Shown: piece by piece, positions 1 through 10,141 of the stretch
Layout of the letters: each line of letters begins with the position of its first letter
Numbering within the stretch: position 1 is the stretch's first letter
NCBI GenBank assembly: GCA_932521025.1
Contig: OW051472.1
Location: 8,122,001 to 8,186,000, forward strand
DNA length: 64,000 nt
DNA from: Oscheius onirici
Taxonomy: Eukaryota; Nematoda; Chromadorea; Rhabditida; Rhabditidae
Direction: 5' to 3'
The notes under the pieces: model-generated
Told to the model about the DNA's origin: nothing
What the model saw: the letters and a program-made list of their open reading frames with translations, nothing else
The model's database searches: none
Program-made: the position numbers and the translations under genes

Positions 1-687
1 ACACATCCACTATTGCAACTGCACTGTCTTGTTCGGCTTCTGTAGCCTCCTGTACCGCATGTCACACTGCAAGGCGACCAGCTTCCCCAAGATATCCACT
101 CGCAACATGGCTGTGTATTACATGGCTTCTGTTCAACAGAAGAGCCGACACACTGACAGGAAGAACATCCGTTGTTGCAGACTCTCGTCCTGGTACAGAC
201 GCCACCACCGCAAGAAGTACTGAAATAGACATTTGAACTTGATGGATAGCTCAGTAAATAGTGCGGTTTGCCATCGGACGGTTCAGTAAATACGAATGGC
301 TACTTGCCTGCAGGTTCCGAACGACGTCCATTCGCCCCATTGAGGAGTTGGGTCGTAAAGAGCACAAGGACGAGATTCAGAGGAGGATCCACCTGGACAC
401 TGAGCTGCCGAACAGGCTCTTTGACGAGTCTGTGAAGGAGCTAAAATTAAATGAATTTTGTTCTCTGAGAGTAACTCACTGCCATAGGCGGAAGAACACG
501 TCGACCACGGTCCCCATTCTCCCCAATTACCCATCACCGGATTCTGCTGACATGTATTGCAAGGCTGCGGTTGCACTTGACATGTATTACAAGTTGTTCC
601 GGGGACAGCTTGAGCTCCCGTGCCAACTACATAGGCTGAGCCGGTAGCCAACAGCGAGCAGAGAAGAAAAATATGAGAACTGAGCAT
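1..687 (-). CDS. Thrombospondin type-1 repeat secreted protein (3' part outside window)
   Basis: Exons 687-480, 440-308 and 219-<1. The product starts with a hydrophobic signal peptide (MLSSHIFLLCSLLATGSAYV), then a Cys/Gln-rich linker and at least three TSP1 modules: WGEWGPWSTC.., WGEWTSFGTCSTSCGGGVC.. and WISWGSWSPCSVTCGTGGYR.., each with the Trp-x-x-Trp pattern and the CxxxCG core. TSP1 repeats are extracellular adhesion or matrix modules. I chose the ATG at 687 over an in-frame one at 735 because a TATA-like box lies between them at 723-729. Intron 1 (479-441) is only 39 nt. Intron 2 (307-220) must start with GC (CAG|GCAAGT): this is the only join that continues the second TSP1 core, and a GT donor breaks the frame. 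The protein runs off the left edge, so total domain number is unknown. Confidence 0.85.
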
Positions 688-722
688 GTGGAGGCTGGTG
701 CCATAGCCAGTCTTCCGACTAG

Positions 723-729
723 TTATATA
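723..729 (-). promoter_or_regulatory. TATA-like box of the TSP1 gene
   Basis: On the minus strand the motif TATATAA lies about 36 nt upstream of the proposed ATG at 687. The position suits a TATA box with a very short 5' UTR. Inferred from position only. Confidence 0.4.
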
Positions 730-735
730 CCTCAA

Positions 736-1642
736 AGAGAGTGTACACAGTGATTTTTGACGGGTCGGAGTGCCGTCCTATTTGCCGTGGGAGTCGTCCC
801 TCCCATCTGACTCATCTTTACGAATCTCAAAAGATTTCTCACTTTTTGGTACTTCCTTTCTGACAGATTGACCAGCCATTTCAATTGAACATTTATCATT
901 CCGACGCCATTTTGGACTCCCATCTTCCTCCTCTTTCACAATCTTGTACAAATTTCTTCACGTTGTACAAGTCGTGTCACTCTGTCAACGAGCAGCAGCA
1001 GCGCCGTGGGCTGACTAGTCATCAATCCGGTTTGTCCGTGGTCCTCGATTGAACTCACCGTCTAATTGACACAATAGAACAGTCTGTTTCTTGATCTTGA
1101 GCAAAGGAATCGCGTCTGGATGAATAATTGCCCCGATTCGTGCCCTTCTGAAGCCGTGAAACAATTATCCCTAGGGTCCTTAATAAATTCCCTGCCGTGT
1201 CTCACACACGGCCTTCTTCTTCTTCTTCTAGAGACTATACGCGTAGCTTCGAGATTCTCAAGAGTGATGTGATTTCCTGCTCTTCTAGTTCAGCTTTTCA
1301 TTGAGTGGCGTGTCCCATTCATCAATCTGTTTCCAAACTTCATAACGGCTCCCTCGAGGCTCGGATTCAATTTGAGCCCGTTCCTCTCGTCTCTCCAAAC
1401 ACAAAAAAAAACAATACCGGCTGTCAATCAGTCGTCTTTCCTGACGCAGTTATCGGCCTCTTATAGTCAAATCCACTTTGCTACGGGACACTCTTTTTGA
1501 GAATCAAATGGGCCGAACGGCGAGAGTCACGGCTGTCGAGTCCAATTGAAGACGAGAGACATCTTGCCGCTTCTTTTTCGTCTTAACGTCTTAGCCAGCC
1601 ACTTTCAGATGAGCCACGACGATTTTCGATAGGATTAGGGTC
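736..1642. other. Intergenic stretch, divergent promoters
   Basis: Lies between the minus-strand TSP1 gene and the plus-strand Cys-rich gene, so it should hold both promoters. A short TTC run is at 1217-1229. Short ORFs here lack domain-like sequence or splice logic. I see no other structure. Confidence 0.5.
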
Positions 1643-2787
1643 ATGTTACTTCTTCTGATGAGCTCCTTGTTCGAGACGAGCAGAGCCCAGCCACAGCCTT
1701 GTTTTCTCAAATGCAAGGACAACTATGTGAGTTTATGCAAACTGAAAGAGGTGAAACACCATTTATTTCAGATGCACGGAATGCAGAGTTCTCTGATGGA
1801 TGCTTCGAATGAGTGGAGTGTTGAAATGGTCACACCGCTTCAGGCTCTCTTACAAGGTGATAACAGCAGAGGTCGACTACATAAGAAGCTGGACAAAGTT
1901 TGCAGGTAGTCTTGATTCACATTTCTTTAAAAGACATTCTTTTAGACACAATTTGAAGTACAATCGATGCTTGTCTTTCTGTCCCGATAACCCGGCCAAA
2001 ATAATTCTGACAAAGGGACAAGAAGCCTGGAATATCATCTGCGACGACTTCAGAAACAATACAGGTCTCTCACATTTATCATTTCGAGATTCCATATGCG
2101 AGTTGTCTCTTGGGAGAGCATCTACGAAAGATATTTATCATCCGAGTTTAGAGTTCACAGCCATCGTCGTTCCGTGCTGGGCTGATACTGGAGCAGTGTT
2201 AACAGAAAGATGCTCTCATCAGGCCAAAATGTTACAGGCCGAAATTATTCTGATGATGGAAGGAGGAGTCGAGAACATAAACGAGGGACTCAGTAATCTC
2301 TGCTCGTGAGTCTATCGACTCTTTTTTTGAACAGGGGAAAACACAGAAGTGTCCACTCTTACGACAAATGTTTCGTCTGGGAGAATCATGAGACGTGTGG
2401 AATCAATGCTGGAAAGTTTTTGGTCAAGTTGACACATCAGACCTCACAGTAGGTTTCCGAACAGTCTCCCTTTTAAATATATTTTTCAGTGCTTTGATCA
2501 ATCTGTTGGACACGGTTTTAGGAGTTCGACAATTGCCGAAACAGTGCAAGGATTGGCTCAATCAGAAAGGTTTCCTTTTCTGTTCTGAATATCGAGTGAG
2601 AAAGATTCAGATATGACCGGTCTTCAAAAGGCTCGTTCTTCACAGAGAAGACTCCGCAATTCGACTTCGACGACTCTCCTTATTCTAATCTCATTCATGT
2701 CTTTCATCACGGGAACATTTTTATAAATATAGTTATCGGAAACTGGTTTTTCCATATCAGCCATCGGTCAGGGTCGACCTGTATTGA
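1643..2787 (+). CDS. Secreted cysteine-rich protein, CPG4-like
   Basis: Six or seven exons: 1643-1726, 1772-1905, 1946-2305, 2335-2449, 2490-2569, 2611-about 2699, and a last piece ending at TGA 2785-2787 if an intron 2700-2760 is used. The frame is kept through all joins up to 2699. The N-terminus is a signal peptide (MLLLLMSSLFETSRAQ), followed by a mature part of spaced cysteines (CFLKC, CRHNLKYNRCLSFC, NIICDDF, VVPCW, RCSHQ, CSGK, DKCFVW, ETCG, CFDQS). The spacing recalls nematode chondroitin-proteoglycan-4-type (CPG4) or DUF19-type secreted proteins, but I cannot confirm a family. The intron at 2306-2334 is only 29 nt. The last exon has no stop before the downstream aldehyde dehydrogenase ATG unless the final intron is used, so the 3' end is the weak part of the model. 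Confidence 0.65.
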
Positions 2788-2806
2788 TTCTCGCGTCAGT
2801 TTTGCG

Positions 2807-5687
2807 ATGGAGTCGGTTGTGCAGAGACTGTTGGCTGCTTCGGATGGACAACATCCTCCCCTTTCTAACTTTATCGATGGACGATTTGTGGAGGCCAAAA
2901 GGCACATGGACTCGGTAGATCCATCTACCGGACTGCCGTGGATAAAAATTCCCGATTCGGAAAAGGAAGACGTAGAGATGGCTGTCGAGGCTGCAGCTCG
3001 TGCCTTTCCAAGGTAATTTTTCCCATTTTTCAACAAAATAATTATAGTTGGTCTTCTACGACTGTCAATCACCGTTCAAATCTCCTTCTGAAAGTGGCTG
3101 AAATTGTGGAGAAGAACGTCGAATCCTTGGCTATTCTCGAATCGAGGGATCAGGGAAAACCAGTCAAACTGGCCCGACTCATGGACATTCCCCGTTGTGC
3201 TCACAACTTTAAATTTTTTGCCACTACCATTCTCCACCACACGAGTCCTTCGACTCTTCTCGATGACCCGAAAGCTTTGAACTACGTAAAGAACGATCCA
3301 GTCGGTGTTGCCGGACTCATCAGTCCCTGGAATCTACCTCTTTACTTGGCAAGTCTGTGATTTTTCGCTCTAACCGGTTTTAGTTATCCTTTAAACTGGC
3401 GCCGGCTTTAGCGACAGGCAACACCGTGGTCTGCAAACCGAGTGAATTGACCAGTGTGACGGCATGGTGTCTGATGCATGCCTTCGAAGAAGCTGGTACC
3501 GTAAATATTTGAATAGATGCGCTGCGCCACTATTCGGATACAAAAAATACACAATTGCGTACGCATTTTTTTTCGGATTGACGACGATATTTTTTTAACA
3601 TTTTCATAATTTTTACTGGTAGCCAGGATCCATATCTGTATGTATGGCAAAAATACTAGGAAAGTCGAAAAATATTTTCTTCAATCCGAAAAAATGCGTA
3701 CGTAATTGCATATTTTTTGTATTCGACAAGTTGTGCTACGCCCCTCCGGAGCTAAATGACTTAGTTTTGTCCTTTACAGTTGTTTAGTGAAACAGATAAC
3801 AGTTAGCAGTTTAGATAGATATATTCATTTGTCGTATGGGACAAACGTTGGTAGGGAAAGGGAGTTTGCCATCTGATCCCTCTCCAATTATGTTTCTGTC
3901 CTTCTATTCCTCTGTCCTGCCTTGTTTCTTAATTTCTCGGCACATTCTCTCTGTCCACCGCTGCATTCTGCAATGTGCTTGTCTTCTCGTGTCCCTGTCC
4001 GTTGTTATTTGCTGAAGCTGGTCAGCGCGGCAACACGTACACACTTTTCATTGAAGAAGAAGAAAAACACGGCCACAAACTTGGGATAAAACTTAAATCT
4101 TGCTTTCGGCTCGCAACAGTACCGAAAAAAGCCTTCGCACTTGACTCGTTGACTTACACCTCGCCTGCGGCTCGCAAAAGTCCCAAAAGTGCAAAACATG
4201 AAAAAGAAGAAAAAAAACACACATTCACGCACTTGCTATCATCATTTGGAACTCAAAAATACAAAGCAAAAAAATTAGTCCTCGGCGGGGATCGAACCCG
4301 GGTCGCGCGCGCACTTAAACGCTTGCAATACACGAGCCACAAAACTCAGCTTCACACACACAGACGGTAGCGCATTTTAAAATAGATATTCGAATATAGT
4401 CTGTTCAAAAAATAGAGAGTATTATTTGAATTGGCCCGCGCTTTTTCATTGGCTGAGTATCCAACATTTACATGCTGTAACGTGCTACGCAGCTAAATTC
4501 CCGCCAATATGATTTGAAAATTATTCTGTGAAGAAAGCGCGGGTCAATTCAAAAAATGCTCTCTACATTTTGCACAGACTATAGTGGCGCAGTGTCTCTA
4601 TTCAAATATTTACGGTATTTTCTTATTTGATGCCATTGACCATTTTTAGGATTTCCACCGGGTGTTGTCAATATGGTTATTGGAACTGGTCCCTCTGTCG
4701 GAGAACCTCTTGTGACTCATCCGCAAGTCCCTCTGGTCAGTTTCACCGGGAGCACAGCCGTCGGCAAGAGAATAGCCGAACTGGGAGCCAAATTCAATAA
4801 GAAGATTTCGCTGGAAATGGGTGGAAAGAACGCATGTATCGTCTTTCCGTCAACGGATCTCGACAAACACATCCCGACGATTGCCAGGTGCTAGCCAACT
4901 CTACGGATTACATCGCGCCCTATTCAGATCATGTTTCATAAACCAGGGGGAGATTTGTCTGTGTACTAGTCGGCTCTTTGTGCACGAAGATATCAAGGAG
5001 GATTTTGTGAACAAACTTCAGGAAGCTGCCAAAACTGTAAGTTTGTATTTCTGGGAGTAGCTAAAAAGAAGTCAGTTCACTGTGGGAGATCCTCGCGAAG
5101 AGTCATCGGTTCTTGGAGCTTTGAACTCTCAAATTCATTTCGAAAAAGTCAAGTCGTATGTGGAACTGGCCAAGAAGGAAGGAAACGTTCTGTGTGGAGA
5201 AGTCGTGAATCCGGACGGAAAATGCTCAAGCGGATACTACATTTCGCCAACAATTGTGACGGATATTGCTGATGAGAGTCGGTGCATGACCGAAGAGATT
5301 TTCGGGCCAGTCGTCTGTGTAACCTCTTTCAAGTCATCGGAAGAAGTCATCCGCAGAGCCAATTCGACCAACTACGGGCTCTCTGCCACAGTTTTTGGCG
5401 AAAAGTCGGAAGAGCTTATCAACACAGCGAATGCTCTACGAGTTGGAACGGTCTGGGTCAACTGTTGGCTGGTACGTTTTGAGTTTTTCTCCATGCAAAA
5501 TAAATGGTTTTAGGCTCGAGATCTGAACATGCCGTAAGTCACTTTTTCTCAGATTTCTTCAGGAAAAGTAAGATGAAAAACTTTGTTTAGGTTTGGAGGC
5601 ACACGGGAGTCTGGTCAGGGAAGAGAAGGAGCCGCCGATTCGTTCCACTTCTTCACCGAACCGAAAACTGTCTGTATCAAGTTGTAG
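2807..5687 (+). CDS. ALDH8A1: 2-aminomuconate semialdehyde dehydrogenase (ALDH8A1 type)
   Basis: Exons 2807-3012, 3048-3348, 3384-3495, 4650-4887, 4928-5036, 5076-5471, 5514-5533, 5591-5687 give 492 residues, close to the roughly 487 of ALDH8A1. This cytosolic NAD-dependent enzyme oxidises 2-aminomuconate semialdehyde in the kynurenine branch of tryptophan catabolism. Visible motifs are the Asn of GLISPWNLPLY, the cofactor-loop sequence FTGSTAVGKR, the general base Glu in SLEMGGKN, the catalytic Cys in FINQGEICLCTSR, and EEIFGPV. The runs DIPRCAHNFKFFA and NQGEICLCTSR are diagnostic for ALDH8A1 rather than ALDH1/2. Intron 2 (3349-3383) has a GC donor (TTG|GCAAGT). Intron 3 is 1,154 nt because of a transposon; the others are about 35-60 nt. 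An AATAAA follows the stop at 5692. Confidence 0.95.
3532..3728. repeat. Nested foldback repeat inside the TIR element
   Basis: The left arm (about 3532-3580, containing GCGTACGCATTTTTTTTCGG) is the imperfect reverse complement of the right arm (about 3682-3728, containing CCGAAAAAATGCGTACG). Roughly 45-bp arms surround about 100 nt of AT-rich spacer. It abuts the left TIR of the outer element. Confidence 0.75.
4275..4345 (-). repeat. tRNA-like (SINE-type) Pol III promoter segment
   Basis: The minus strand reads a GTGGCTCGTG A-box-like stretch, then GGGTTCGATCCCCGCC, a textbook B box with its T-arm stem. The 5' acceptor strand needed to pair with CCGAGGAC is missing, so it is not a complete tRNA and is better read as a tRNA-derived SINE head within the transposon. 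Confidence 0.5.
4395..4583. mobile_element. MITE copy 1 (about 189 bp, TA ends)
   Basis: Terminal inverted repeats start TATAGTCTGTTCAAAA at 4395, with the matching reverse complement ending TTTTGCACAGACTATA at 4583. The TIRs extend about 50 bp, each including the GCCCGCGCTTT/CCCGCGCTTT block. A related copy in opposite orientation lies at 9682-9866. This copy shares its right TA with the TIR of the outer element. Confidence 0.85.
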
Positions 5688-5697
5688 AAATAATAAA

Positions 5698-6301
5698 TTA
5701 GACTTCTTTCCGCGGGGCTGGAGCACATGGCCGAACACGTATTAGTGGCTAAAAATGACTGGAATGCTTCCAAGGACAACTCACGAGGAAAGACTCTTGA
5801 CGACGTGAGCTGTCCGGAGAATCACTCCCAACTACAGCCAGAACGAGACCCAACATGAGCATTATTCTGAAAGGAATGCCTCTGAAGGAAAAAACTGCTT
5901 ACTTACCCGAGAAGAGCGAGTAAAAAGGGCTGATTAAAACCGAGAGAAGATACTACCGAGCCCATCTCATCACGACTGAAAAATTGTAAGATTTTCCAAT
6001 TTCCCTTTGGAAAGATTAAGGCTTTGAATGGGGCAGTAATTGGGGAGATCGATGAAAGAAGAAAGGGGGGACAGCTGACGGCAATCTCCAAGTTGGGCGT
6101 GAGCCTTGGGCTAGCAGTGGGGGCAGGTGCGAGCCATCGATTTAGCCCCCCTCTCGGCTGTCAACAGAGCATATCGTTTATTGTGAACAAGAAACACGTT
6201 CGGCATCACCTGGTGATTACGAATTTTTTTAGATATATTATAGATTTAATAAGTAACAAAAAGGGGGAGCGTCGTATGTACAGACAGACAGTTCAGACGC
6301 T
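5698..6301. other. Intergenic, convergent 3' ends
   Basis: Between ALDH8A1 (+) and the ITM2-like gene (-). Only small overlapping ORFs without domain-like sequence. I see no gene or repeat. Confidence 0.5.
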
Positions 6302-7583
6302 TTAGAAGACGACCTCATCCAATTCAACGCTTTCGCCACCCATTGAGGCAAATTCCAAAGTTTCCATGACATCGGCTGCTGAAAAAAAGACTTGAAACAT
6401 TCGCACTTTGTGTGTGTGTTTTTCAGGCGCGCACGCTCAAAAGTGGACAAACACTTTGCGAAAAAAAGTACTGGTAGACAAGAACGAGTGCAAACAGCCA
6501 GCCTCTAAATCTGTTACTGACCTCTCCTCGATCGTCGAAGTTCATTCTGTTCCGTCGTCATCTTCGTCAACATATAGACGGGTCGGAGGTTGCAATGACG
6601 GGTAATCATCATAGATCCGAGAGCATCGACTTCTTGAGCAGAAAGGGGAGATCCTACTCGGAAGGTCTCGCGAACGACGCGGGGAGCATTAACTCCGGTC
6701 GGGGACTAAACTTTCAGTATTTAACTTTAAGAAATTATTGCTTGCATCCATTTGCCGGAGCATCTGGATCAGATTGCTGGGAGCAGCTACTACGGATCTG
6801 TCCAGCGGCTTCACAAAACATCTCTTTCCCATAACGTCGACAATTCCCGTCAGATTTTGCTTAAAGTCGTGAAGGAAGACAGCTGGACGATTGGATCCGA
6901 AGCGGGGGACGTCAATCTTTTCGTAAGCCTAAATATAAGACATTTAGGAGAAGAAGTAGGTAAAAACCATGGCGGGATTGATTTCGACGTTCTGTTCGAG
7001 ACGTTCTGGGTTTCCTTTGTTGGAGAAAGTTGCGGCATTCCAACCGTGGTAAACTCCACGCTGATAGGCGGCGCTACAAAAATAAGAATAACAAGAAAAT
7101 TGAAGAACTTACGCAATGAGACCCTTCTGATAGAAGTAGAGAGCAGTTCCCATTCCAATGCCCAGAACAATAAAGACGACAAGAGCCACCTTGGCACAGC
7201 GACGAAACCTGTCGTTCTCGTAATTTTCGTATTCTGGCGGGCTAGGAGAAGGAGTTCTGGCTAGAGGAGAAGGGGAAAGACGAATAATGGAGAGGGGTCC
7301 GAATGAGGACGACCTCTTCTCTTTACGCGGCCTGTTTTTTATCTTTTTTTTCGACGGGAAGAGCACTTACTTGTCAAAGTTGCCTCCTTCCATTGGCACC
7401 CATCCAGCATTGGAAATTTCTCTCTCCTCTGGAGGAGTACTCGTTCCATTTGTGCCGGAGACGACGACTTTCGGCACTTGAATTCCTCCGTCCTTTAAAC
7501 TTATTTCAGTCGAATAATCAAGAAAAAAGACAAACCTCTTTGTTGTTCTTCTCGTCGCCTTCCTTCTTCGTGAAGACCGTCAT
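6302..7583 (-). CDS. ITM2/BRI family type II membrane protein with BRICHOS domain
   Basis: Exons 7583-7536, 7492-7371, 7313-7113, 7073-6968, 6928-6746, 6705-6522, 6378-6302 encode 306 residues. The order is a cytoplasmic Pro/Ser-rich N-terminus, one TM helix (around residue 100, VALVVFIVLGIGMGTALYFY), a linker, then a BRICHOS-type region with the conserved stretch FLHDFKQNLTGIVD, its cysteine in KRCFVKPLD and a second in TRHCNLRP. Near the C-terminus the basic run RRSRR matches a furin site, leaving a 25-residue tail (AADVMETLEF...). ITM2B/Bri2 is processed by furin in the same place; the function here is inferred. Intron 5 (6745-6706) has a GC donor (GAT|GCAAGC). The ATG directly follows TTCCAG, suggesting a trans-spliced leader. 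Confidence 0.85.
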
Positions 7584-9239
7584 CTGGAACTGAATGCTAC
7601 GTTCGAGGGTTGGGTCAAGTCCAGGAGATTATTTGAACAGCATTAAAGGCGGATTGGCCATTGTGCTCGAGCTACTGACCACGCCAATTATAGGAACAAT
7701 ACACGCTAGTTCAGTACCAAAAAAAACATTTGAAGCGCCAACTAAAAATGAACATCCCCCGATGCTGCAAACCGGTTCGGCCTCCACGAGGATAACGGTT
7801 TGTTCTAGACAGAGAGAGGGAGCGGGAGACAAGTGTTTTTGTGCTGTTGATAGGGCAAAATGCGGTCGAGAATGACCAGTACGGACTGTGGGTAATCGGT
7901 TTCGCTGCACGAGGAGGTCACAACAAAAGAAGGACAAACAGACGGAAGGACTGCTCTCATCCTCTAAAGCCTGATTCAGTTTCTGTGTCCAGATATTCAG
8001 AAACTTAGATTTAGCCATTTTTCTATTTCTACAAGCTCTAGGTTCTGTAAGTTAGATAACACTGAAGATGTGAATTATTCTAATCTTGAGTTAATCTCTG
8101 AAGCAGAAGTGTTAAGGAAAAGTTAAGAGAAAAGGAGAGAACAGTCGTATAGTGGGATGAAAGGACAAGGAAAGGTGAGGGGGCATTGAGGTGGCCGGCG
8201 AGTGACTCGGGCGACTCCTTTGACGGAAGTCTGGCTGTTTGTTTTCGGTGCGCGAGAGAGTAAAGAAAAGAAGGAAGAACGTCCGACTAATTACACTTAT
8301 CGGTCATAACACTCTCACAAGTACTCTTTTTCCTTATACTAGGAGATTTTTCTCTTTGTAAGAACTGGCGTCATGCTGGTGGACTAACCTAATTCCAGTT
8401 CAAAATAGTCAGAGATTGACCTAAAGAGATTCTTTTCTGGAAATCTCTTGGAAAAGGCCGCAAAACAGTGCAAAGTGTGACCAGAAAACACAAATATTTG
8501 CATAGCATTCCTGTCTTTTCGTTCTTTTCTACTCGACGGACAGTTGGACTATAACTGTACTGTTCTAAAAATACTTTCACCTTGGAATCTGACTCTTACT
8601 GTTTTGGAAAAAAAGTATCAGTATGTGGTCAATAAGTTAGAGTATCCTCTAAGGGAAGTGATGGTCGCGAGGGTAACAAGTAAGAGTGAATGAGGGGCCT
8701 CGAAGTGGAGATCGACAGCCGATTTGGACGAGTTGAAAAAGCGGACGGCGATCTATTAGGAAAGCCCGACTCCCCTCGGGTCACGGACTGCAAACAAACG
8801 ACGAGCAGCCTTCTGATACTATCACTCGTTTCGAACAGCTTTATTCATGGGTCAAGCTGCCGGTTGAGATAGGCGAACCAGTAGATGACCGCGAGAACTA
8901 CAAGTTAAATGTACTGCTCTCGAAAGAAACTGACCGACAAGGAATCCGACAAAGAGAATCTTGAAGAAGGACTCGACATATTCCATCCTGGTCGAAGAAT
9001 TCGAAGAAAGTCGACATAATTCGAGGTTCCACGGTGACGGCAGAACTGGCCATTTGTCTCTTGTTATATGGAGCTACCCGAATTCCTCTTAGTTTTCTTT
9101 CTACAATTCCAGGGCTGAAGTAGAAATTCATGACTTCGCTCTGTTACGGAGCTCTAGTCGTGGTTACCTTTTCATTCCTCCTTTGTTACTCTCCTCCAGT
9201 CATTCCCTGACCCTCCAAAGAAACTACCGAAATTGTATT
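7584..9239. other. Gene-free stretch upstream of the ITM2-like gene
   Basis: Holds the promoter of the minus-strand ITM2 gene. The largest ORF (7629-8018, minus, 129 codons) starts with a plausible MAKSKFLNIWTQKLNQALED but I see no donor or domain to join it. Nothing else supported. Confidence 0.4.
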
Positions 9240-9243
9240 TGAA

Positions 9244-9565
9244 CCCTTCCCGCGGGAATCCCGCGGGAACGCGGGAAAAAAATAAGCGCGGGATTCCTTT
9301 TTTTTAGAGTTTTTCGTCAGCAAAAATCAAGGAAGGACCTACTTTTTCGTCGAAGAAAACTCGACGAAAATAAGCGAAATTAGCGTTTTTAGAAAATTCC
9401 CGTGATTCCCGCGGGAAAAACTGCTTCTCACGGGAATATTCCAGCGGGAACGCGGGAATAAAAGTGAGCACGGGATTCCCTCCCGCGGGACGCAGGAAAA
9501 TTTTTTGAGACTAAACATTCCCGCGGATTCCCGCGGGAATTTTTTTGACCATTCCCGCACATCTC
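9244..9565. repeat. Array of TTCCCGCGGGAA palindromes
   Basis: At least eight partial or complete copies of the palindrome TTCCCGCGGGAA or CCGCGGGAACGCGGGAA are spread over 320 bp, separated by AT-rich spacers (TTTTTAGAG.., AATAAGCG..). Copies include CCCGCGGGAATCCCGCGGGAA near 9250, TTCCCGCGGGAAAAA near 9410 and TTCCCGCGGAT near 9520. It is likely a decayed repeat or foldback element. Confidence 0.75.
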
Positions 9566-9681
9566 TGATTTGAACCCACTCCCTCCCAAGCCTATTTTCA
9601 TAATGTAGGACCTGAACGGGTCGCCCGGCCTTTGTCACTGTCTTCCAGTTACACTTTCCCAGCTTTTCCAAAGAAACTACC

Positions 9682-9866
9682 TATATTCTGTTCAAAATGT
9701 AGAGAGCATAATTTGAATTGGCCCGCGCTTTCTTCATAGAACAATTTTCAAATCAAATTGGCAGAAATTTAGCTGCGTAGCACGTTACTACATGTAAATA
9801 TTGGATACTCATCCAATGAAAAAGCGCGGGCCGATTCAAATAATGCTCTATTTTTTGAAGACTATA
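9682..9866. mobile_element. MITE copy 2 (about 185 bp, TA ends), opposite orientation
   Basis: Same family as 4395-4583: it begins TATATTCTGTTCAAAATG, ends TTTGAAGACTATA, and contains the shared internal blocks AGCTGCGTAGCACGTTAC and ACATGTAAATATTGGATACTC in inverted order. TIRs hold the GGCCCGCGCTTT block. Confidence 0.85.
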
Positions 9867-10141
9867 ACAGAGCTAGAGTAATTGTTTTTCCTGTCTCGAC
9901 TTGTTCCTTGGTGTTATCCTCAATTAAATCTTCCGAGATTTACACAGAGACGCGAAAGCAATTTAAAGTGGATTATATTACCATGAGTGAGTTATTTTTC
10001 TCTTCAGAATAAAGTTTTAGAAGTTCATAATTGTCAGGAGGGAGAAACTCTTTATTCGAGATCGACTCTCTATCACAGTCGTGCAAAATAAACTTGTTTT
10101 TTTGCGAGTCGAATCGTACAAAAGTGAAGATTTGACTTCTT

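Larger units (their letters stand above)
3497..4617. mobile_element. TIR DNA transposon with TA ends in ALDH8A1 intron 3
   Basis: Imperfect 37-bp terminal inverted repeats occupy 3497-3533 and 4581-4617, both beginning TACCGTAAATATTTGAATAG when read inward. TA dinucleotides at both ends suggest a TA target duplication, as in Tc1/mariner-type elements. I find no transposase inside, so this is a non-autonomous element. It carries a nested foldback (about 3532-3728), a tRNA-like Pol III box segment (about 4275-4345, minus) and a nested MITE (4395-4583). Removing one TA plus the element leaves a 35-nt GTA...TTTTAG intron. Confidence 0.85.

Noticed and set aside
732-923. Minus-strand ORF upstream of the TSP1 gene (MGVQNGVGMIN..)
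   Set aside because: No signal peptide, domain or splice link, and it would lie upstream of the TATA-like box.
4275-4345. A genuine tRNA gene
   Set aside because: Perfect B box but no 5' acceptor strand to pair with the 3' end; it lies inside a transposon and looks SINE-like.
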